The position numbers and the translations under genes were made by a program. The notes below the pieces were generated by a model. The model was not told the origin of the DNA, made no database searches, and saw only the letters and a list, made by a program, of their open reading frames with translations. A stretch of 57,194 bases of DNA from an uncultured Lactobacillus sp. (lineage in GTDB: Bacteria > Bacillota > Bacilli > Lactobacillales > Lactobacillaceae). Shown here in pieces: positions 52,824 through 57,194 of the stretch. The DNA is taken from NCBI GenBank assembly GCA_937916845.1, contig CALFSK010000009.1, positions 1 through 57,194 on the forward strand. Direction: 5' to 3'. Numbering within the stretch: the first letter of the stretch is position 1; each line of letters opens with the position of its first letter.

Positions 52824-55073
52824 TTAATCTTTAAATAGTTCATCCAATAGTTGACCAGCAACTGGCTGACGATTCCCAAACATCGGGAATAAGTGTGGGT
52901 ATAGAAATGGTGCCGCATGAATACCGAGGTAAACGGCCATCTCTGGGTGTTCTGGAGTCAATTCCGCGTATAAATTAGGGATCATCACGTCAACGCCCGC
53001 GACGTTCAAGTGCAAGTCGGCAACTAGTTTTTCAACCGCCTGGACGTACGAGGCGTGCATATCAGTAGTGGCGTCCAAGACGTCAGAACCATTCCCGAAA
53101 GTAGCGTCTTCTCGCAACAGAATCTGCGTGCCCCGCCCGACAACTGAATCTAAATCGAGATGGTACGAATCTAAGCGGTAACGTTCAACCGTCCCCAACT
53201 TCACAGCCGACTGTGGATAAGTAAATGCCGTGCCCCGTAATGGCCGCGCATTCTTACGGTCCAACAAAGTTTGCACGGTTGAACGTCCATCCCCCACAAT
53301 GTTAGCTGGAATCCGTTCAACGATGGCCTTGACCCGACCGCCAATGACAAGGAACCGGTAACTGGACGCAACGACCAGTTCTTCGGCCATCACCGTCTGG
53401 GTTTGCTCAAAGAGTTGCCGAACCACTTGTTCAAATAATTCACGTTTGGGCATGATCCGAAAGGCAACGACTTTATGGTCCTGATCCGTAGCTTTCAGGA
53501 CGATGCCGCCTTCACTCACAAACCGGTCGTAGTCATCAATTAACTGATTGGCCGAATGATAAGTCTGCGAAGCCGGTACCTGCGCCCCGTGCTCGGCCAT
53601 AATCTGCTTAGCAGCCACTTTATGCGTCAAGACCGTCGTCAATGCTTGAGGATTTAAATCCGTTCCACTCCCACTCACGACTAACTGTGCGCGTTCTTGC
53701 TGAGTCAACCGTAAAATGTTGGCTTTTTTATCCACCACGCTAACTTGGATGCCCCGTGCTAACGCCTGTTCCGTCAATAATTGACTAGACAGATCTAAGT
53801 CCGTAAACCCGGGGAGTTCAAACGGACGGTCAGTGGCAGCCGCCTGATAATCCCGTGCGCGCTGGTTTGCCCACGCTAACGGATCTTTTTGAACAGCAAC
53901 CTGGGCACTTAGCGTGAGTTTAGGATTGGCGACCCGTTCCTTCAAGTGATCTAATAACACGGCGTCACTATTAGGTAACCCGTTCTTAGTCACAAAATGA
54001 CGCAAAGCATCTAAGACTTGGGTTGCCGGTACGGCTTGGGCACTGGCCGTTGTCGGATTCTCACCCGTCACTTGGTCGACCAACTGATCCGCCTGTTCAT
54101 TCACTTGAGCCACCATGGCAGTCGGTAACGCCGGCATCATGACAAAGTAGCTGGCCAACAGCCGTAAGAATTCAACCGCATTTTGATCCACACCAATCGG
54201 ACTGGTTGGATTGAGGTCTAAGCCACGAAATTCCAAGTAATAGACCCCTTGGCGTGCTAGCGTGTTTAACTGGCCGGTACTCCGAAAACGCACCGGACCG
54301 TCAAAATCGCTGACTGACAACAGGTCTTTTTTCCGGACGTCAGATTGTAATTTCGCAACGTACCGGTCAATCGAGGTGTAATCGCCCTTGACCTGACTGT
54401 ACCGGTTCGCCGAATGATGCACGCTACTCCGTTGGCGCTTAGTTGCTTGGTCAGTGACGTCTAACGTTGGGGTTGCGCCGAAGAGGTATTGGATCAGCCA
54501 GTTCATGCGAACATAGCCTTGGGCCACCTTCAGATAAACCGCATTCCGAAAATCAACGTAGCTATCAAACTGCTGGTGGAACGTTTCCGAATATAAACGC
54601 GTAAATAACTGTTCGTCAAAACTTAAGTTAACGTGTGTCCCGGTCGTCATTAAGCGACGCACGTCATATTTTTTAGCTAACGCTTGGCGGCGTTTAAACC
54701 CAACCGCATCATTGTCGGCTAGCGGAATCTCCGTTAACTTTTCTGGTAAAACGGGGTTACTCGATAACGGCCATAGATAGTCGTCTTCCGCCAACGCTCG
54801 CCGGGCCGTGGTATTTAGGCCAGCCAAATAAGCCATTAACGCATCAACATCAGCCGTCGCTGGCGTCACCAACTTCAACTGCGTCTGCGCGAAATCATTA
54901 TGGATTTGATGATTCTGGCGCGTCTTTGCTAGCGCGTTAGGCATCGGTTGCGTCGATAACTTACCGCTACCGTCCACCCGCTGCATCGTGACTTCCAAGC
55001 CCATATTTGAATGGCTCACGAGCGGAACCAAGTGGTACTCCGTGATTGCTTTACCAATGGCATCTAATTCCAT
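52824..55073 (-). CDS. gshF: Bifunctional glutathione synthetase GshF (GshAB)
   Basis: 749-residue fusion carrying out both steps of glutathione synthesis. The N-terminal gamma-glutamylcysteine ligase (about 1-470) shows SHSNMGLEVTMQR, LNLSFDEQ-like and EFRGLDLNPTSPIGV. The C-terminal ATP-grasp domain (about 480-749) has GIVLKATDQDHKVV, YRFLVIGGRVKAIVERIPANIVGDG and VAGVDVMIPNL. Length is typical of the fusion in lactobacilli and streptococci. ATG follows TAGGA. A TATAAT at 55101-55106 is the likely -10. Confidence 0.95.
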   Translation of the reverse strand: MELDAIGKAITEYHLVPLVSHSNMGLEVTMQRVDGSGKLSTQPMPNALAKTRQNHQIHNDFAQTQLKLVTPATADVDALMAYLAGLNTTARRALAEDDYLWPLSSNPVLPEKLTEIPLADNDAVGFKRRQALAKKYDVRRLMTTGTHVNLSFDEQLFTRLYSETFHQQFDSYVDFRNAVYLKVAQGYVRMNWLIQYLFGATPTLDVTDQATKRQRSSVHHSANRYSQVKGDYTSIDRYVAKLQSDVRKKDLLSVSDFDGPVRFRSTGQLNTLARQGVYYLEFRGLDLNPTSPIGVDQNAVEFLRLLASYFVMMPALPTAMVAQVNEQADQLVDQVTGENPTTASAQAVPATQVLDALRHFVTKNGLPNSDAVLLDHLKERVANPKLTLSAQVAVQKDPLAWANQRARDYQAAATDRPFELPGFTDLDLSSQLLTEQALARGIQVSVVDKKANILRLTQQERAQLVVSGSGTDLNPQALTTVLTHKVAAKQIMAEHGAQVPASQTYHSANQLIDDYDRFVSEGGIVLKATDQDHKVVAFRIMPKRELFEQVVRQLFEQTQTVMAEELVVASSYRFLVIGGRVKAIVERIPANIVGDGRSTVQTLLDRKNARPLRGTAFTYPQSAVKLGTVERYRLDSYHLDLDSVVGRGTQILLREDATFGNGSDVLDATTDMHASYVQAVEKLVADLHLNVAGVDVMIPNLYAELTPEHPEMAVYLGIHAAPFLYPHLFPMFGNRQPVAGQLLDELFKD

Positions 55074-55100
55074 CTAAATCAATCCTATCATTTTTAAGTT

Positions 55101-55160
55101 ATTATACCGTACTGGGTCCTGAACCAATCGTTCGGTGTCCGTCTTCCTAAATGCTATAAT
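55101..55160. promoter_or_regulatory. Divergent gshF / rarA promoters
   Basis: Minus strand: TATAAT at 55101-55106 for gshF, with a weak -35 (TTGGTT-like). Plus strand: extended -10 TGCTATAAT, hexamer at 55155-55160, for rarA. The 123 bp region holds nothing else visible. Confidence 0.6.
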
Positions 55161-55196
55161 AATTAGGACTACTTTTGCAAGGGAGATTTTATAAGG

Positions 55197-56477
55197 ATGC
55201 AACAGCCATTAGCTTATCGGATGCGGCCTAAAACCATCGAAGACGTCGTTGGTCAACAACAACTCGTCGGTCCCGGTAAGATCATTGCCAGAATGGTCAC
55301 GGCCAAACGCCTGTCCTCAATGATTTTATACGGTCCTCCGGGTACTGGCAAAACTAGCATTGCCAGCGCAATTGCCGGTTCAACCAAGTACGCCTTTCGC
55401 ATGCTGAACGCCGCAACTGATAGTAAAAAACAATTACAAATCGTCGCTGAAGAGGCGAAAATGAGTGGGACCGTCATTCTCTTACTAGATGAAATCCACC
55501 GTTTGGATAAAACCAAGCAAGATTTCTTATTACCACACTTAGAGAGCGGCCGCATTATTTTGATTGGGGCCACGACCGAGAATCCCTATATTAGTATTAA
55601 TCCCGCGATTCGGAGTCGGACTCAAATCTTTCAAGTTTTCCCGCTAACGGCGACTGATATTCAAACGGCCATTGAACGGGCCTTAAAAGATAAAACCAAC
55701 GGGCTCGGCGACTACGACGTTGACTTAGCAGACGGTGCCATGCACCACCTGTGTACCGCAACCAACGGTGATTTACGTAGCGCACTCAACGGACTGGAAC
55801 TCGCCGTTTTGTCTTCAACACCAGACGACCAAGGGATCATCCACGTGACACAAGCCATTATCGAAGAGTGCTTGCAAAAAAAAGCCCTTTCCGCTGATAA
55901 GGATGGTGACGCCCACTACGACGTTATCTCCGCGTTTCAAAAATCAATTCGGGGTTCCGACGTCAACGCGGCGTTGCACTACCTCGCCCGCTTAGTCGAA
56001 GCTGGTGACCTGAAGAGCATTATGCGGCGTTTAATGGTGATTGCGTACGAAGACATTGGGATGGCGAATCCACCCGCCTGTGCCCACACAGTCATGGCGG
56101 TGCAAGCGGCCGACCAACTTGGTTTCCCTGAAGCCCGCATTCCGTTAGCGGACGCGGTGATTGAACTTGCCCTGTCGCCCAAATCAAATTCGGGGATCAA
56201 CGCCATGGACGCCGCTTTAACTACGATCAGAAAGGGCCATTACGGGGACATCCCCGCCGATTTGAAGGATGCGCATTACCAAGGCGCTGCCAAATTAGGT
56301 CACGGTGTCGGTTACGACTTTCCACATGATCATCCTGGCGACTGGGTCGCACAACAATATTTACCAGACGCTATTAAAGGGGCCGAATACTACCAGCCTA
56401 AGACGAACGGCCGCTACGAAACCGCCCTCGCCGAACAATATCAAAAATTATTAAAGGCTAATGCTAGAAACCGCTAA
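55197..56477 (+). CDS. rarA: Replication-associated recombination protein RarA (MgsA)
   Basis: 426-residue AAA+ ATPase related to clamp-loader subunits, acting at stalled forks. N-terminal LAYRMRPKTIEDVVGQQQL, Walker A GPPGTGKTS, Walker B LLLDEIHR, sensor GATTENPY, and the C-terminal tetramerisation domain (YDVISAFQKSIRGSDVNAALHYLARL; YQPKTNGRYE). ATG follows AAGGGAG. It diverges from gshF and precedes a probable 6S RNA. Confidence 0.96.
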   Translation: MQQPLAYRMRPKTIEDVVGQQQLVGPGKIIARMVTAKRLSSMILYGPPGTGKTSIASAIAGSTKYAFRMLNAATDSKKQLQIVAEEAKMSGTVILLLDEIHRLDKTKQDFLLPHLESGRIILIGATTENPYISINPAIRSRTQIFQVFPLTATDIQTAIERALKDKTNGLGDYDVDLADGAMHHLCTATNGDLRSALNGLELAVLSSTPDDQGIIHVTQAIIEECLQKKALSADKDGDAHYDVISAFQKSIRGSDVNAALHYLARLVEAGDLKSIMRRLMVIAYEDIGMANPPACAHTVMAVQAADQLGFPEARIPLADAVIELALSPKSNSGINAMDAALTTIRKGHYGDIPADLKDAHYQGAAKLGHGVGYDFPHDHPGDWVAQQYLPDAIKGAEYYQPKTNGRYETALAEQYQKLLKANARNR

Positions 56478-56500
56478 CAACATTGTCCTATTGCGAATCA

Positions 56501-56529
56501 TTGCAACTTTTATTTTTATATGCTAGACT
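56501..56529 (+). promoter_or_regulatory. Promoter of the RNA gene after rarA
   Basis: TTGCAA (56501-56506), 17 bp spacer, TAGACT (56524-56529) with TGC before the -10. Confidence 0.75.
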
Positions 56530-56535
56530 ATAAGT

Positions 56536-56772
56536 CGAAATTACTAAGGTGTGCGCATTGCCCTAAACAAAGTGTTGCCGAACAAGTAATTTAACTTTGG
56601 GAAGAGTGTTAGCTAGTTATCATAACATGCCTTATCCTTTGGTAGTTAGAGGATTAGTCAGCTCATCCCACCTGCGTTGAAGCGGGTCAATACTGAAGGG
56701 CGGTTAACGGCACCACTAGTTTTTCCGGAAGTTTACTTCCGTTGGTCAGGACTCCGGTTCTGGCCTTTTTTG
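56536..56772 (+). ncRNA. ssrS: Probable 6S RNA
   Basis: A non-coding transcription unit with its own promoter. A closing stem (56571-56580 with 56708-56717) surrounds a largely unpaired middle and a terminal arm (GGGA/TCCC, ATCCT/AGGAT). A small hairpin (CCTGC/GCGGG) lies on the 3' side of the central bubble. This layout, which mimics an open promoter and sequesters RNA polymerase, is that of 6S RNA, and 6S genes occur near rarA in other Firmicutes. Hairpins at 56725-56742 and 56744-56772 end it. Assignment rests on structure and position. Confidence 0.65.
56744..56772 (+). terminator. Terminator of the probable 6S RNA
   Basis: GGTCAGGA pairs with TTCTGGCC over a CTCCGG loop, followed by six T. 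Confidence 0.85.
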
Positions 56773-56875
56773 TTGCGTTTCAAAATGACTTTTATAAAAC
56801 TAAAAGTTAAAAGACGAATGCGGTTTCTAATTAACTGATATAGCAACGTTAGGACCAATAAAATTATTAAGTTTC

Positions 56876-57056
56876 CCGCTTCCGGTCGTCCGTAATTTCA
56901 TCTGCCGTGGCGACCGGTTCATGCCAAAAAGCGGTCATGAACCTCACTTGAGAGCCAAAAACCGTGTCTCTCAAGATGTCGGTGGCGTAAAATCGGGAAA
57001 TCACCGATTAACGCCACATTCACGGCAGATTCATCATGGACGACCTCCAGCTATGT
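56876..57056 (-). repeat. Four-way-junction element, type C, complete
   Basis: Minus strand. P1: GGTCGTCC...AATCTGCCGTG with CACGGCAGATGAAATT...GGACGACC. P2: GTGGCGTTAATCGG / CCGATTTTACGCCAC. P3: CTTGAGAGAC / GGCTCTCAAG. P4: GTTCATG / CATGAAC with tip ACCGCTTTTTGG. P3 carries a compensatory G-C pair against type A. Confidence 0.87.
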
Positions 57057-57088
57057 TGCGGGTACTATCTTGTTTTTAAAACAATCTC

Positions 57089-57194
57089 AGCGTAGCCGGC
57101 AGAATCAGCGGGCCGTGTCGGCACTGTTAGCTGGCGTTTTTTGCCAGGTTACAGTGCGGGGCGACTTGAAAGACTCGTTCTTTGAGGCTTTCAA
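57089..57194 (+). repeat. Four-way-junction element, type A, cut by the window edge
   Basis: 5' strand of P1 (GCCGGCAGAATCAGCGGGCC), complete P2 (CACTGTTAGCTGGCG / GCCAGGTTACAGTG), joint GCGGGGCG and P3 CTTGAAAGAC / GGCTTTCAA are visible; P4 and the 3' strand lie beyond the window. Confidence 0.82.

Noticed and set aside
52679..52918. Small gene upstream of the sdpR-like gene
   Set aside because: It reads through the operators, promoter and gshF terminator, and overlaps the end of gshF.

Overview
The window reads as a chromosomal segment of a low-to-mid GC lactic acid bacterium, most likely the Lactiplantibacillus plantarum group. This is inferred from gene content and order, the strong Shine-Dalgarno sites with many GTG and TTG starts, and T-box control of tRNA synthetases; no database search was run. 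There is no prophage, insertion sequence, CRISPR array, tRNA or rRNA gene. Nearly all genes lie on the minus strand.

Layout. (1) 1-9181: T-box leader of an off-window gene (probably alaS), DEAD-box helicase, nrnA, dinB, yajC, tgt, queA, ruvBA and one unrecognised plus-strand gene. (2) 9257-24989: a YfhO-type membrane protein, mutL, mutS, ymdB, an XRE regulator, rny, recA, cinA and pgsA. (3) 25012-30120: rodZ-like gene, two M16 peptidase-like genes, and aspartokinase on the plus strand. (4) 30707-33256: a three-gene amino-acid ABC transporter under a T-box leader with a probable histidine specifier and two antiterminator/terminator modules. (5) 33299-38103: radC, mreBCD and minCD. (6) 38671-43566: folC, valS with its own T-box, tpx. 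(7) 44515-50297: thiI, a nifS-like desulfurase, ezrA, a free-Met-(R)-sulfoxide reductase-like gene, and rpsD with a structured leader. (8) 50474-56477: DUF1054, YueI, an sdpI/sdpR-like pair with palindromic operators, gshF and rarA, followed by a probable 6S RNA.

The main themes are DNA repair and recombination (dinB, ruvAB, mutSL, recA, radC, rarA), cell shape and division (rodZ, mreBCD, minCD, ezrA), RNA turnover and tRNA modification (rny, nrnA, tgt, queA, thiI) and redox defence (tpx, fRMsr, gshF). LexA-type boxes are clear at recA and dinB and weaker at ruvAB.

The most unusual content is intergenic. A family of about 160-190 nt elements occurs in at least twelve full, partial or decayed copies. 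All can be drawn as the same four-way junction: closing helix P1 and arms P2, P3 and P4. The helix sequences differ between copies but remain complementary, while joints and loop tips are conserved. Five of the loci are oppositely oriented pairs (minus copy first, plus copy second), and one pair sits inside an approximately 50 nt imperfect inverted repeat. I do not recognise this family.
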